Shown here in pieces: positions 63,814-64,000 of a DNA stretch of 64,000 nucleotides. Positions within the stretch are counted from its first letter, which is position 1. Every line of letters begins with the position of its first letter. The stretch is from Liolophura sinensis. Taxonomy: Eukaryota > Mollusca > Polyplacophora > Chitonida > Chitonidae. Location of the stretch: contig NC_088297.1 of the NCBI RefSeq assembly GCF_032854445.1, positions 6,511,991 to 6,575,990 on the forward strand. The letters run 5' to 3'. The notes below the pieces were generated by a model that was not told the origin of the DNA, did not search any database, and worked only from the letters and a program-made list of their open reading frames with translations. The position numbers and the translations under genes are program-made.

Positions 63814-64000
63814 TAGTTCCTCCACTCATAAACCCAAAGTCGTATATGTTAACTGTCATTGTAAAACATCAGTCATATAAGTACACATGTACCCATATTT
63901 ACATTCACTAGGATCCCTAAAACATTCTAGATATCAACAGTAACCTTGAGTTCTTATCCTACTGACACCTTCATATTATTATATGTAACAAATGGAAATT
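63814..64000. other. No feature seen
   Basis: AT-rich sequence to the window end. Confidence 0.5.

Overview
This window is repeat-dominated nuclear DNA from an invertebrate, most likely a mollusc or another lophotrochozoan. The reasons are AT-rich intron-bearing sequence, GT/AG splice sites around short coding blocks, many copies of a tRNA-derived SINE of a type I associate with molluscan genomes, Penelope-like and Gypsy elements, large minisatellites, and no operon-like packing. The taxon is an inference. No complete intact single-copy host gene is visible. The best host-gene evidence is a minus-strand UBX-plus-HECT ubiquitin-ligase-like gene (17.3-23.2 kb) and a plus-strand multi-exon gene with a C2H2 finger exon that is locally duplicated (53.6-60.1 kb).

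Layout. 1-12.2 kb is bounded by long inverted repeats (about 535 and 725 bp) full of GGACGCGTCC-type motifs. Inside are a zinc-finger-like ORF, a proline-rich ORF with an (ATAC)n-tailed 3' end, a SINE, and a decayed Gypsy element (integrase before RNase H). The Gypsy 3' LTR is itself interrupted by a small SGNH-esterase-encoding retroposon. 12.4-13.1 kb is a 64-bp minisatellite. 13.65-14.57 kb is an integrase-core pseudogene split by a SINE. 17.3-23.2 kb holds the HECT-type gene, with a rearranged Penelope-like element (19.98-21.4 kb) in or near its introns; that element carries a nested 417-bp retro-insertion with a 13-bp target duplication. 24.37-25.37 kb is a broken Tc1-like transposase. 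25.6-29.5 kb contains inverted counterparts of modules from 2-10 kb. 29.67-37.9 kb is an 8.2-kb array of a G-rich 47-bp satellite with higher-order structure.

38-47.2 kb is mostly non-coding with scattered SINEs. 47.8-49.1 kb is a 20-bp minisatellite between two direct repeats. 49.87-51.56 kb contains exons of an SGNH-hydrolase-like gene or pseudogene. 52.64-55.16 kb and 57.16-59.68 kb are the two copies of a 2.5-kb segmental duplication carrying the zinc-finger gene exons; the ~2-kb spacer has a His-Me-finger-like zinc-binding ORF and a decayed minus-strand ORF pair. Downstream lie a likely terminal exon overlapping a 2A-like DVELNPGP motif in another frame, a 5'-truncated LINE with a clean 16-bp target duplication (60.6-61.5 kb), and a full-length tRNA-SINE at 63.5 kb.

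The window reads as several layers of nested insertion. The most system-like observations are the 12-kb inverted-repeat unit with its subterminal motif array and perfect DR1 hexamer pairs, the ORF1-only ('half-LINE') SGNH retroposon, and the duplicated zinc-finger exons with one copy already frameshifted. All protein family calls were made by eye and none was checked by a search.
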